The notes below the pieces were generated by a model. That model was not told where the DNA came from and did not search any database. It saw only the letters and a list, made by a program, of their open reading frames with translations. Shown here piece after piece: positions 45,327-59,829 of a stretch of DNA of 64,000 nucleotides. Both the position numbers and the translations under genes were made by a program. The DNA lies in assembly GCF_036946125.1 (NCBI RefSeq), contig NZ_JAQIJT010000002.1, positions 1,734,001 through 1,798,000 of the forward strand, read 5' to 3'. The stretch comes from Sphingomonas adhaesiva. GTDB taxonomy: Bacteria > Pseudomonadota > Alphaproteobacteria > Sphingomonadales > Sphingomonadaceae. The stretch's first letter is position 1; every line of letters begins with the position of its first letter.

Positions 45327-45656
45327 ATGGATCTGCGTGAGCCGGTGCTGGACGATCGCAGCATCCCCCATCTCGTCTCCCGCCTGACCGGCGACGCGCG
45401 CGAGGTCGCGCGCGCCGAAATCGCCCTCGCCAGGGCGAAGGCTGGGGCGGCGATGACGCGCTATCGCACCGCCGCGGTCTATTTCGCGGTGGCGGGCGTG
45501 CTGGCGCTGGCGGCGCTGATCGCGCTGCTGGTGGGGCTGATCCTGTCGCTGGCGACGCTGGTCGGCCCCGGTTTCGCCACGCTGATCGTCATCGGCGCGA
45601 CGCTGGGGATCGCAGCCGTCCTCGCCTTCGCCGGCAAGTCGAGGCTGGCACGATGA
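45327..45656 (+). CDS. Phage holin-X-like / YqjE-like membrane protein
   Basis: 109 residues: an N-terminal helix (VSRLTGDAREVARAEIALAR) and two membrane helices (VYFAVAGVLALAALIALLVG and LVGPGFATLIVIGATLGIAA). The label holin is by fold similarity only; chromosomal members sit beside DUF883 and DUF3618 genes as here. Three bases after the first gene; overlaps the next by four. Confidence 0.82.
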   Translation: MDLREPVLDDRSIPHLVSRLTGDAREVARAEIALARAKAGAAMTRYRTAAVYFAVAGVLALAALIALLVGLILSLATLVGPGFATLIVIGATLGIAAVLAFAGKSRLAR

Positions 45657-45928
45657 ACGACGTCGCCGAAGCGGAGGCCCGCGCGCTCGCCGCGCGCGCA
45701 CGCCTCAACGGCACGGTCGAGGCGCTTCAAGGCGAACTCGCGCCGGAGAAGCTTGCGCGCGTCGCGCTGGCGGAGGTCAGCGACGGCGGCGCGCGCGCGG
45801 CGCAGGCCTCGATCGACGCGGCGCGGCGCAATCCCGCCGCGGTCGCCGGGGCGGGTGCGGTCGCGCTCGCCGTGCTCAACCGCAAACGTATCGCGGGCCT
45901 GTTGCGCCGGTTGCGCGGCAAGCCCTGA
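45653..45928 (+). CDS. DUF3618-like protein
   Basis: 91 residues. An N-terminal EAEARALAARARLNGTVEALQ helix typical of DUF3618, then AARRNPAAVAGAGAVALAVL as a likely membrane segment and a basic tail. The ATG overlaps the previous stop (ATGA). Confidence 0.8.
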   Translation: MNDVAEAEARALAARARLNGTVEALQGELAPEKLARVALAEVSDGGARAAQASIDAARRNPAAVAGAGAVALAVLNRKRIAGLLRRLRGKP

Positions 45929-45965
45929 TGAACCTTATCGTCCGTCCGCCCGAAAGGAATGGATC

Positions 45966-46427
45966 ATGACCGACCACGATATCACGAACGACACCAGCGG
46001 GCGCATCCGCGACGGCATCGACACCGCGAAGGAGGCCGCGTCCGCCGCGTATGACACCACGCGCGAGAAGGCGAGCGAGGCAGCGCACGCCGCCGCCGAT
46101 GCGATCGAGACCAACCCGCTCGGCATCGTCGTCGGCGGGCTGGCGCTGGGCGCGCTGGTCGCGGCGGTGATCCCGCGCAGCCGGCGCGAGAAGGAATTGC
46201 TCGCCCCCGTCGGCAAGCGGGTCAGCGCCGCCACCGTCGCGGCGATCGCCGCGGCGAAGGAGGCCGGGCGCGCCGAGCTCGACAACCTGGGCCTCAACAA
46301 GGGCGCGGCCAAGGATCAGGCGCGCTCGCTGTTCCAGGGCGTGGTGAAGGCCGCGACCACCGCCGGCGCCGCCGCGGCGCAGGCGGGCAAGGAGAAGGTG
46401 AAGGGCGACGGCACGACCGCGCGCTGA
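45966..46427 (+). CDS. Small membrane-anchored Ala/Lys-rich stress-type protein
   Basis: 153 residues. An acidic/helical N-terminus (GIDTAKEAASAAYDTTREK), the glycine-rich hydrophobic segment NPLGIVVGGLALGALVAAVI, a basic stop-transfer (PRSRREKE), then a second helical part. It resembles the ElaB/DUF883 type of the first cassette gene, so the cassette is flanked by two related architectures. GAAAGGAATGG precedes the ATG. Confidence 0.8.
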   Translation: MTDHDITNDTSGRIRDGIDTAKEAASAAYDTTREKASEAAHAAADAIETNPLGIVVGGLALGALVAAVIPRSRREKELLAPVGKRVSAATVAAIAAAKEAGRAELDNLGLNKGAAKDQARSLFQGVVKAATTAGAAAAQAGKEKVKGDGTTAR

Positions 46428-46502
46428 CGCGCCCCTTCAAAAACGTCGCGTCCCGCGCTAGGGCGAGGCGACGGACACGTCCGCTTCAGGACGATACGGG
46501 AG

Positions 46503-46541
46503 AGCCGGCGCGCGACGATCGCCTCGTCGCGCGCCGGCTTT
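46503..46541 (+). terminator. Strong intrinsic terminator after the stress cassette
   Basis: A 16-bp perfect stem (AGCCGGCGCGCGACGA / TCGTCGCGCGCCGGCT) with a five-base loop, followed by TTTA. It closes the four-gene cassette. Confidence 0.85.
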
Positions 46542-46602
46542 ACCATATCGGCACCGCGGCGCGGATAGGGTCCGGCCCGTCCCTTCCCCAAGGAGCCCGC
46601 GC

Positions 46603-46833
46603 ATGAGCAAGCTGCACCTCGTCTTCGGCGGCCGCGTCGCCGATCCCCGCACGCTCGACTTCGACGATCTGACGTCGATCGAGGTCGTCGGCATCTTCCC
46701 CGACTATGCCAGCGCCGAAAAGGCATGGCGCGCCGCCGCGCAGCGCACGGTCGACGATGCCGAGATGAAATATGTCGTCGTCCATCTCCACCGCCTGCTG
46801 GAGCCGGACCTGCTGGCGAAGCCGGAGGCGTAA
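46603..46833 (+). CDS. DUF4170-like protein
   Basis: 76 residues: LHLVFGGRVADPRTLDFDDL, then VEVVGIFPDYASAEKAWRAA and DAEMKYVVVHLHRLL. Small alphaproteobacterial family of unknown role. An AAGGAGCC site precedes the ATG. Confidence 0.87.
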   Translation: MSKLHLVFGGRVADPRTLDFDDLTSIEVVGIFPDYASAEKAWRAAAQRTVDDAEMKYVVVHLHRLLEPDLLAKPEA

Positions 46834-47174
46834 GGCGCGGCCGCGCGCCGGGGTCGTTTGGCGGGCGCCAGATCCGCTGCGCTTCGCCGCCCGGGGTTCC
46901 TGCCTCCGCTACCGCACCTCGGCGCTCGGGTGTGACCCGCGCACGCTGAAGCACCTCTCCGGCCTTCGCAGGAGCTGCGCAACGTGGAAGCAGCAGCGCC
47001 GCGTACCGGCCGTGCTCCTGCGCAGGCAGGAGCCCAGGGTCAGGCAGAACAACGCCTGTAGTGACTGGCAACCCTGGGCTCCTGCCTTCGCAGGAGAACA
47101 TTGGAGACGTTTGCAAACGCCCCGCCCTTTCCGGGAAGGCGGTTACGGCCGGTTCGCGCCGGGCCGCTCAGACG
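46834..47174. repeat. Gap with mosaic repeat copy C (46992-47140)
   Basis: CGTGCTCCTGCGCAGGCAGG, then a central module (about 47029-47080) and CTCCTGCCTTCGCAGGAG, then TTTGCAAACGCCCCGCC. The module is in the same sense as in copy B. No gene is seen. Confidence 0.7.
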
Positions 47175-47951
47175 CTAGAACAGTTCGTCCAGCGCGCGGT
47201 GCAGTTCGCGCCGGGTCGGATCGAGCGCGTCGATCCCCAGCGCCGCGAGGAACGCCGCCTGTGCCGCCGCGCCGAACCCTCCCAGGTCGCGCCAGCCGAT
47301 GAACACGTCGCGGTAGGGATCGCCCGCGCCCAGTCGCCCGACGTCGATACACCCGGTGATCGTGCCATCGTCGCCGACGATGATGTTGCCGAGCGAGAAG
47401 TCGCCGTGGACGACGACGTGACCGCGCTCGGCACCTGCCAATTCCTCCACCTTCGCGAGCACGCGCGCGGCGCTCCACCCGCCATGCTCGTCGTCGAAGT
47501 CGTCGGTATCGACCAGCCCGTCCGCGACCAGCCGGCGCACCACCGGCAACCACGCCGCCAGGGTGGAATCGAACGGACAGTCGGCGACCGGCAGAGCATG
47601 CAATTGCCGCAGGAAGGCGGCCATCGCCTGCGCGACCGCCACGGCGCGCGCGCGATCCGCCTTGATGAAGGCGCCGGCCGGGACACCCGGCAGCGCGGTG
47701 GTCAGCAGCCAGGCCGCATCGCCCTCCTCCACCACCTCCACGACGCGCGGCGCCGGGACACGCCCGGTCAGCCAGCGAAGCCGGTCGGCTTCGTCCAGCA
47801 CCAGCCCGCGGACATGCCCGCGTCCCGTCTTCAGGAACAGGTCACCCGCATCGCCGTGCAGGCGGACGGTATCGGCCCCCGACTGGCCGTCGTCGACCGC
47901 GGCCGGGCGGCGATCACCGACACGCGCGGCGATCGCCTCCGGCCACGGCAC
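47175..47951 (-). CDS. APH(3')-like phosphotransferase
   Basis: About 258 residues from a GTG at 47951, one base after the greA stop; an ATG at 47981 inside greA is the alternative. APH kinase motifs: DLFLKTGRG (ATP lysine), Brenner motif VVHGDFSLGNIIV, and DFG-equivalent GCIDVGRLGAGDPYRDV. Matching APH(3') aminoglycoside kinases in layout, though chromosomal members may act on other small molecules. Resistance cannot be claimed from sequence. Confidence 0.88.
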   Translation of the reverse strand: MPWPEAIAARVGDRRPAAVDDGQSGADTVRLHGDAGDLFLKTGRGHVRGLVLDEADRLRWLTGRVPAPRVVEVVEEGDAAWLLTTALPGVPAGAFIKADRARAVAVAQAMAAFLRQLHALPVADCPFDSTLAAWLPVVRRLVADGLVDTDDFDDEHGGWSAARVLAKVEELAGAERGHVVVHGDFSLGNIIVGDDGTITGCIDVGRLGAGDPYRDVFIGWRDLGGFGAAAQAAFLAALGIDALDPTRRELHRALDELF

Positions 47952-47952
47952 G

Positions 47953-48429
47953 TCAGATGAACTCGATCTTCGACACGACATAATAGCGGTCGCCCGCGGG
48001 CACCGACACCTCGACCTCGTCATCGACGCTGCGGCCGATCAGCGCGCGGCCGAGCGGGGAATTGTAGCTGATGCGCCCGGTCTTCGCATCTGCCTCGGTC
48101 TGGCCGACGATCTGGTATTTCACCGGCTTGTCGTCGTCGTCGAGCAAGGTGACGGTCGCGCCGAACACGATCTTGTCGCCCGACAGGTCGCGCGGATCGA
48201 TGATCTGCGCGCGGCTCAGCTTGTCCTCGATATCGGCGATCGTCGCCTCCACCTGCCCCTGCCGCTCCTTCGCCGCATGATATTCGGCGTTTTCCGACAG
48301 GTCGCCGTGGGCGCGCGCTTCCTCGATCGCGTCGACGATCAGCGGGCGTTCGGTCTTCAGGCGCTTCAGGTCCGCGGTCAGCTTCTCATAGCCTTCCTGC
48401 AGCATCGGCATCTTGTCGACGGTCGCCAT
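47953..48429 (-). CDS. greA: Transcription elongation factor GreA
   Basis: 158 residues. MATVDKMPMLQEGYEKLTAD, coiled coil with the catalytic acidic tip ARAHGDLSENAEYHAAKERQ, and the C-terminal SPLGRALIGRSVDDEVEVSVP. Helps stalled RNA polymerase by transcript cleavage. It follows carB, a common order. Confidence 0.96.
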   Translation of the reverse strand: MATVDKMPMLQEGYEKLTADLKRLKTERPLIVDAIEEARAHGDLSENAEYHAAKERQGQVEATIADIEDKLSRAQIIDPRDLSGDKIVFGATVTLLDDDDKPVKYQIVGQTEADAKTGRISYNSPLGRALIGRSVDDEVEVSVPAGDRYYVVSKIEFI

Positions 48430-48469
48430 CGCTAGTCCTTCAAATTCATAGCCCCCAACAACCAGCGGT

Positions 48470-48498
48470 CGGGCGGCCCCCGCCGGGGGAGCCGCCCG
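48470..48498 (-). terminator. Hairpin after carB
   Basis: CGGGCGGC and GCCGCCCG arms with an inner CCCCC/GGGGG stem, about 22 bases after the carB stop. There is no T-run, so termination is uncertain and carB may read into greA. Confidence 0.5.
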
Positions 48499-48519
48499 CG
48501 CTGTCCGAAACTGTGGGGA

Positions 48520-51864
<3,345 letters not shown>

Positions 51865-51890
51865 TGCTATGTCAATCTCGTTGCATACGT

Positions 51891-51907
51891 TGATTGCAGT
51901 GCAATCA
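51891..51907. promoter_or_regulatory. Palindromic operator of the toxin-antitoxin pair
   Basis: TGATTGCA-G-TGCAATCA, a perfect 8-bp inverted repeat, 14 bases before the antitoxin GTG and 27 bases upstream of the divergent carB start. FitAB/VapBC pairs autoregulate through such repeats. Its place means it could also affect carB transcription. Confidence 0.75.
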
Positions 51908-51920
51908 CGGGAGACAGAAG

Positions 51921-52190
51921 GTGGGCAGCGTCACCATCCGGAATCTGGACGATGCGGTGAAGCGGAGTGCGCGACTGGAAGCGGCCCGGAACGGGCGATC
52001 GCTGGAGGCGGAACTGCGGGCGTTGCTGGAGCGCAGCTATCCGCCCGCCGCGAACGATCGCGCGGCGCAGGTACGCGCGATGTCCAGCGACGCCTTCGTC
52101 GAGCACCTCGTCCGCACCGCGAACGGCGCCTCGCTGGAGACGGTCGAACGTCCGCGCGACGACGCGGCGGATGTCTTCGGTGCTGGTTGA
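51921..52190 (+). CDS. FitA-like ribbon-helix-helix antitoxin
   Basis: 89 residues from GTG 51921, with GGGAGACAGAAG upstream. The N-terminal GSVTIRNLDDAVKRSARLEA then RNGRSLEAELRALLERSY is the FitA/Arc-type DNA-binding fold. The C-terminal tail (DDAADVFGAG) would bind the toxin. Overlaps the toxin start by 20 bases. Confidence 0.9.
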   Translation: MGSVTIRNLDDAVKRSARLEAARNGRSLEAELRALLERSYPPAANDRAAQVRAMSSDAFVEHLVRTANGASLETVERPRDDAADVFGAG

Positions 52191-52587
52191 CACCAACGTC
52201 TGGAGCGAATTGTCGCGACCGCACCCCGATGACAGGGTCTGCAGCTGGTTCGCCGCCAACCTGTCGACCTGCATGCTGTCGTCGATCGTCCTGGCCGAGA
52301 TGCGATACGGCGTCGCGCTGGCCGAGGGACAAAGACGCGACACGCTCGACTCCTTCGTCTCCGACATCGCGACACGACTGGCCGACCGGATCGTCGACTT
52401 CGACGCGGAGGCCGCCGCCGTCTGGGGCGCGATGCGCGCACGGCTCCAGCCCTCGGGCACGCTGATCGGCGAATGCGACATGTTCATCGCCGCGCAGGCG
52501 ATGGCGCGCGGCGTCCCGCTGGTGACGCGGAACGTCTCCGACATGGCGAGGACCGGCGCGATCATCGTCAACCCCTGGGAGGGCTGA
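52171..52587 (+). CDS. FitB/VapC-type PIN-domain toxin
   Basis: 138 residues. PIN acidic residues: Asp7 (VLVDTNVWSEL), Glu43 (VLAEMRYG), Glu101/Asp103 (GECDMFIAAQA) and Asp124 (TRNVSDMARTG). Expected RNase. Its last 20 bases overlap the 3' end of carA on the other strand. The pair lies between carA and carB. Confidence 0.93.
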   Translation: MSSVLVDTNVWSELSRPHPDDRVCSWFAANLSTCMLSSIVLAEMRYGVALAEGQRRDTLDSFVSDIATRLADRIVDFDAEAAAVWGAMRARLQPSGTLIGECDMFIAAQAMARGVPLVTRNVSDMARTGAIIVNPWEG

Positions 52588-53764
52588 CGCGGCGGCCGTC
52601 GTGCAGCGCCCCCACGAACCGCTCGAACAGGTAGAAGCTGTCCTGCGGCCCCGGGCTCGCCTCGGGGTGATACTGGACCGAGAACGCGGGGCGATCGGTC
52701 AGTTCCAGCCCGGCGTTCGACCCGTCGAACAGCGACACGTGCGTCTCGCGCGCATTCTGCGGCAGCGTCTCACGTTCGACCGCGAAGCCGTGGTTCATGC
52801 TGGTGATTTCGACCGCGCCGTCGCTCAACCGCTTGACCGGGTGATTGGCGCCGCGGTGGCCCTGGAACATCTTGGTCGTCTTCGCACCGACCGCCAGGCC
52901 GAGCAGCTGGTGGCCCAGGCAGATGCCGAACAGCGGCAGCTTCGTATCGAGCAGCTGCCGGATCACCGGCACCGCATAGGCGCCGGTCGCGGCGGGGTCG
53001 CCGGGGCCGTTCGACAGGAAGATGCCGTCCGGGTTCAGCGCCATGATCTCGTCGAAGGTCGCCTGAGCGGGCACCACCGACACCTTAGCCCCCGCCTGAA
53101 CGAGATTGCGGAAGATGTTGAACTTGCTGCCATAGTCGATCGCGACGACGTGCGGACGCTCGCCCCCGTCGGCCGCGCCGTAACCGAAGCCGAGCCGCCA
53201 GATGCCGCCCTCCCACGTGCCGTGCGTCTCGCGCGTCACGTCCTTGGCGAGGTCCATCCCCTCCAGCCCCGGCCAGTCGCGCGCCATGGCGAGCAGCGCG
53301 GGCAGGTCGAACCGGCCCTCGGGCGAGTGCGCGACGACGCCGTTGGGCGCGCCGCCGGTGCGGATGCGGCGGGTCAGCGCGCGCGTGTCGATGCCGGCGA
53401 GGCCGATGCGCGTGTGCCGCCGCATCCAGCCGTGGAGATTCTCCATCGCGCGGAAGCTGGACGGCGCGGTCGGATCCTCGCGCACGATCATCGCCAGCGC
53501 GTGCGGATCGTCCGCCTCGACGTCGTCCGGATTGGCGCCGACGTTGCCGATGTGCGGGAAGGTGAAGGTGATGATCTGCCCCGCGAAGGACGGGTCGGTC
53601 ATGATCTCCTGATACCCGGTCATCGCGGTGTGGAAACACACCTCGCCCACCGCCGCACCTTCCGCGCCGAAGCCGCGGCCCCATGCCACCTCGCCATTCG
53701 CCAGGACGACGACGCCGGTGGCGCCTTCCGGTTGGGGGACGCGCGAAATGTCGGGCTCAGCCAT
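52568..53764 (-). CDS. carA: Carbamoyl-phosphate synthase small subunit
   Basis: 398 residues. The CPSase small N-terminal domain (GEVCFHTAMTGYQEIMTDPS) and a class I glutamine amidotransferase with nucleophile Cys in GICLGHQLLGLA and His/Glu in YHPEASPGP. Supplies ammonia to CarB. Normally directly upstream of carB; here 703 bases separate them. Confidence 0.97.
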   Translation of the reverse strand: MAEPDISRVPQPEGATGVVVLANGEVAWGRGFGAEGAAVGEVCFHTAMTGYQEIMTDPSFAGQIITFTFPHIGNVGANPDDVEADDPHALAMIVREDPTAPSSFRAMENLHGWMRRHTRIGLAGIDTRALTRRIRTGGAPNGVVAHSPEGRFDLPALLAMARDWPGLEGMDLAKDVTRETHGTWEGGIWRLGFGYGAADGGERPHVVAIDYGSKFNIFRNLVQAGAKVSVVPAQATFDEIMALNPDGIFLSNGPGDPAATGAYAVPVIRQLLDTKLPLFGICLGHQLLGLAVGAKTTKMFQGHRGANHPVKRLSDGAVEITSMNHGFAVERETLPQNARETHVSLFDGSNAGLELTDRPAFSVQYHPEASPGPQDSFYLFERFVGALHDGRRVSPPRG

Positions 53765-53887
53765 GATCGGCGGGCACTCCTCAGGGTGTTTGCAGCAATG
53801 TCGCTAAGTCCCGCCCGCTAGTCCCCCGGCCCCGCAACGTCAACCGGCCACTCGCCTCGCGAAGCGGGTGGCGCTATCGCAGCGGGC

Positions 53888-54355
53888 ATGATTCGAGACG
53901 ACATCAAGCAAGCCCAGATCGCCGCCATGAAGGCCGGCGACAAGGAAACCCGCGCCGCGATCGGCCTGATCCAGGCGGCGGTGAAGAACCGCGACATAGA
54001 GTTGAGAGGGGGGGAAGCGCGCACCGGCGGCGCGCCCGCGGACGACGACGCGCTGGTGATCGAGGTGCTCCAGAAGATGGTCAAGCAGCGCCGCGAATCG
54101 ATCGCGATGTTCGAGCAGGGCGGGCGCACCGAACTGGCGGCCGCCGAGGCCGCGGAGGTGGCAGTGATCGAGCGCTTCCTCCCCGCGCAGATGAGCGAGG
54201 AGGAGACGAAGGCCGCGATCGAGGCGATCAAGGTGGAGCTGGGCGCGGCCGGCATGAAGGACATGGGCCGCGTGATGGCGGAGCTGAAGGCGCGGCATGC
54301 GACGACGCTGGACATGAGCAAGGCGTCGGGACTGGTGAAGGCGGCGCTGTCCTAG
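53888..54355 (+). CDS. GatB/YqeY-domain protein
   Basis: 155 residues, helical: MIRDDIKQAQIAAMKAGDKE, then VEVLQKMVKQRRES-like VLQKMVKQRRESIAMF and IERFLPAQMSEEE, GMKDMGRVMAELKAR. Related to the tail domain of GatB; role as a stand-alone protein is not established. It is close to dnaG and rpoD, as in many alphaproteobacteria. Confidence 0.92.
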   Translation: MIRDDIKQAQIAAMKAGDKETRAAIGLIQAAVKNRDIELRGGEARTGGAPADDDALVIEVLQKMVKQRRESIAMFEQGGRTELAAAEAAEVAVIERFLPAQMSEEETKAAIEAIKVELGAAGMKDMGRVMAELKARHATTLDMSKASGLVKAALS

Positions 54356-54658
54356 GCACTTCACGACATCCGTCATTCCCGCGCAGGCGGGAATGACGGG
54401 TCGGTTTGGTTCGCGCGAAGACGCGAAGACGCGAAGAAGGTTGCTTCACGCGGAGGCGCGGAGGCGCGGAGGCGCGGAGGGTTTCGCTTTCGCCGGATGC
54501 CCCGAGCCGCGCCGGCGGCTCATCAAGGGGCAAGCCGGGAGCATCGTTTGCGCTGACGCGCAGCATGGCCCCGGGCGCATCCACTCCGCGGCGCCGTCGC
54601 ACGAACAGAATCGTTGCAAATTCGCGCTCCTCGCGGTAGCCCCGCGTTACAATCGCGC
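54356..54658. repeat. Gap before dnaG with palindrome and short tandem repeats
   Basis: CATTCCCGCGCAGGCGGGAATG (about 54374-54395) is a near-perfect palindrome. Next, GCGAAGACG is repeated (about 54415-54437), then four exact copies of CGCGGAGG at 54449-54480. No gene is seen. The palindrome may end transcription of the YqeY-like gene; the tandem copies could vary in number by slippage. Confidence 0.75.
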
Positions 54659-56556
54659 GTGAGCCTCACTCCCGCCTTTCTCGACGAACTGCGCGCCCGC
54701 ACCTCGCTGTCGGCGCTGCTCGGCAAGACGGTGAAGCTGACTCGCGCCGGGCGCGAGATGAAGGGGTGCTGCCCCTTCCACAACGAAAAGACGCCCAGCT
54801 TCTACGTCAACGACGACAAGGGCTTCTACCATTGCTTCGGCTGCTCGGCGCATGGCGATGCGATCCGCTGGCTGACCGATCACCAGGGCCTGCCGTTCAT
54901 GGATGCGGTGAAGGAGCTGGCCGCCGCCGCCGGGATGGAGGTGCCCGCGCAGGACCGCCACGCCGCGCAGCGCGCCGAGCGGGCGAAGTCGCTCCACGAC
55001 GTGATGCAGGCGGCGGCCGATTTCTTCGTCCAGCAGCTGGGCGGGATCGACGGGGCGGAGGCGCGCGCGCTGCTCGACCGGCGCGGCGTGTCGCCCGCCA
55101 GCGTCAAGGCGTTCGGGATCGGCTATGCGCCCAATTCTCGCACGCGGCTGCGCGCCGCGCTCAAGGATTTCGGCGATGCGATGCTCGTCGAGGCGGGGCT
55201 GCTGATCCAGGTCGAGGGGAAGGAACCCTACGACCGCTTTCGCGGCCGGCTGATGATCCCGATCCGCGATCCGCGCGGGCGCGTCATCGCGTTCGGCGGG
55301 CGCATCATCGGAGAAGGCGAGCCCAAGTATCTCAATTCGCCCGACACTCCGCTGTTCGACAAGGGGCGCACGCTCTACAATCTCGACCGCGCCGCCCCCG
55401 CCGCGCGCAAGGCCGACCGGCTGTTCGTGGTCGAGGGCTATATGGATGCGATCGCGCTGGCGCAGGGCGGCGTGGGCGAGGCGGTCGCCCCGCTGGGCAC
55501 CGCGCTGACCGAGGCGCAGCTGGAGCGGCTGTGGCGCGTGGTCGACGTGCCGGTCCTGTGCCTCGACGGCGATGCCGCGGGGCAGAAGGCCGCGATCCGC
55601 GCCGCGCACCGCGCGCTGCCGATGCTGGCGCCGGGCCGCAGCCTCGCCTTCGTCACGCTGCCTGACGGACAGGACCCCGACGATCTGATGCGCGCCAAGG
55701 GCCCCGCCGCGTTCGAGACGCTGGTGCGCGAGGCGGAACCCTTGGTCGACCGGCTGTGGAAGCACGAACTGGCCGCCGAGCCGCTGGGCACGCCCGAGCA
55801 GCGCGCGGGGCTGAAGCGCCGCCTGTCGGAGCTGGCGCAGTCGATCGCCGACCCGTCGGTGAAGGGCGAGTATCAGGCCGAGTTCCGCCACCGCTTCGAC
55901 GAGCAGTTCGCGCGCAACCGCGCCACGAACTTCCAGCAGCGCCAGCCCTTCTACCCGATGGCGCAGCGGCGCCCGGGGCAGAAGTGGACGCCCCCGCCCC
56001 CGCCCGTCACGGAGGACGCGAAGAAGCTGCGTGCCGCGGGCGGGATCGACCGCGTGCTGGCCAAGGCGGTGCTCGCCGGGCTGATCCGCCACCCCGCGGA
56101 GATCGCGCGGCATATGGAGGTGCTGGGCAGCCTGAAGCTGGCCGACGGCGCGCTGGGACGGTTGTTCGAGGCGGTGGTGGACGTGGCGCTGGAGGACCGG
56201 CGCGACGGCACGCTTGATAGCGGGCGCCTCGTCACCATATTGGCCCGGTCCGGTTTCGATACGGTCGCGCACGATCTCCTGAGAGCCGATACGATGCCTT
56301 ACTCCTTCACGCGCGCCGATGGCGACACGAAGCAGGCATGTGAGGATCTCGACGAGGCGATCGCGATCCTCGTGACCCGGCCGGAGGTGGATGCGGCATT
56401 GGCGGAGGCCACCTCCGCGATGCAGGCGCGCTTCACCGACGAGGCGTTCGAACGGCAGGTGGCATTGGTGAACGAACAGCGGGCGCTGGACCAGCGCCTT
56501 GCAAATCTCGTGCAGGCGAACGAAGACGCCCGCGCGCTTGGACCTGAGGACGATTG

Positions 56557-56557
<1 letters not shown>
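54659..56557 (+). CDS. dnaG: DNA primase
   Basis: 632 residues from GTG 54659. The N-terminal CHC2 zinc finger (GCCPFHNEKTPSF and YHCFGCSAHGD), the TOPRIM core (LFVVEGYMDAIALAQGG, LCLDGDAAGQKAA) and a C-terminal helicase-binding region. The stop overlaps the rpoD ATG by one base, the classic dnaG-rpoD pair. Confidence 0.96.
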
Positions 56558-58584
<2,027 letters not shown>

Positions 58585-59084
58585 CCGGCGTCTGCGGCGT
58601 CGGGGAGTCGGAGGCGTTCCGATCCCCGGTGGCCGCGAAACCTGCATGACAGCCCACGTCGTCATGCCGGACCCGTTCCGGCATCCACCGCGCCGCGCCC
58701 CGGCACGGTGCCGGTGTGCGCAGCGCCAGACGCCGGAACGAGTCGGGACCTTTGCAAAAGTCTTCGTCCCCGGCGAAGGCGAGACCTTTGCAAAAGGCTA
58801 CACCGTGCTCCTGCGCAGGCAGGAGCCCGGAGTTGCGGGTCCCATAAGGCGTTGTTCTGCTTGGCCCTGGGCTCCTGCCTGCGCACGAGCACGGCGTGGG
58901 CTCGATGCCGTTGCACCTGTTTTGCAAAGGTCCGGCCTCCACCGGGGACAGAAGAGGATGCAACGCCTCCCCGATTGTAAAAAATTCCGACATAAACCTC
59001 CCATTTACGTCGCGCTGCTATTTCCGCGTCACGGGATGCGGGGGTCGCCTTCCGGTTCTCGCAAGCTGGCGTTCGGGAGGCGCG
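58585..59084. repeat. Gap with mosaic repeat copy D (58748-58955) and a short inverted repeat
   Basis: GTCATGCCGGACCCGTTCCG at 58662 is a member of the long inverted-repeat family. Copy D holds GACCTTTGCAAAAG twice, CGTGCTCCTGCGCAGGCAGG, a central module (about 58822-58875) that is the reverse complement of those in copies B and C, then GCTCCTGCCTGCGCACGAGC and TTTTGCAAAGGTCC. No gene is seen. Confidence 0.75.
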
Positions 59085-59756
59085 ATGATGGCGACGATAC
59101 TCGGTAACGTCGGGCTCAAACCCACAGGCGCGGCTGCCACCATCCTGACGCTGGTCGCGTCGGACGGCACCGCGGCCTCGCCGCATGCCGCGACGCTGGG
59201 GAGTGCGACCGCTACGCTGCGCGACCTGACCGACGCGGTCCACGCGCTCGCGGTCGTCCACGGCGCGTTCCCGGGGATCGTCGACCACGCCATGGCGCGG
59301 ACGACCGACGATGCGGCGCGCGACTGGCTGATTGCGGCGGGGGCGGCGATGACCGCGGAGCGATCGATGCTGATCCGGCTGGCGTCCGCGGTCGGCCCCC
59401 TGCCCTCCACCCCCAACCAGGCCGCGTCGCAGGCCGCGATATTGGGCCAGCGCCATACGCTGGAGATGCTGGCGCAATCCGACCGCAACGGCTGTGCGAC
59501 CGGCACCGCGCTGGCCTTCGTCCTGGACTGGGCCGCGGTGCGCCGCGTGCTCGACAGTTGCGCCGATCGCGTCGGCCTGCGCGCCGCCACCGACTTCACC
59601 GCCACGAGCATCGCCGCGCACGCCTTCGTCGAGGGGGTGGACGCCACGCCCCCGGTCGAACGCGCGATGGCGTTCGGCGCGCAGCAGATGCTCGCGCAGC
59701 ACCGCGGCCTGTGGCATCTGCTCGCGGCACGGGCCACCGCCCGCGCCCAGCTGTAA
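59085..59756 (+). CDS. Unrecognised Ala-rich helical protein
   Basis: 223 residues. No signal peptide or membrane helix is clear. Mostly helices; short conserved-looking stretches are TLRDLTDAVHALAVVHGAFPG, HTLEMLAQSDRNGCATGTAL and AMAFGAQQMLAQHRGLWHLL. From memory it may belong to a sphingomonad family of unknown function (DUF6975-like), unverified. CGGGAGGCG precedes the ATG. 73 bases separate it from moxR. Confidence 0.8.
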   Translation: MMATILGNVGLKPTGAAATILTLVASDGTAASPHAATLGSATATLRDLTDAVHALAVVHGAFPGIVDHAMARTTDDAARDWLIAAGAAMTAERSMLIRLASAVGPLPSTPNQAASQAAILGQRHTLEMLAQSDRNGCATGTALAFVLDWAAVRRVLDSCADRVGLRAATDFTATSIAAHAFVEGVDATPPVERAMAFGAQQMLAQHRGLWHLLAARATARAQL

Positions 59757-59829
59757 CCGCGCGCTTGCGCAGCGGCGATCCTTCCCGCTACACCATACCC
59801 GTTATTCGAGATGACGACGGGAAGAGGCT

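Noticed and set aside
45327..45656. Holin-like gene as sign of a prophage
   Set aside because: It is a chromosomal YqjE/holin-X-type protein in a stress cassette; no other phage genes are present.
47175..47951. Aminoglycoside resistance gene on a mobile element
   Set aside because: No IS, integron or composition change; it follows greA directly. The kinase motif alone does not show resistance.
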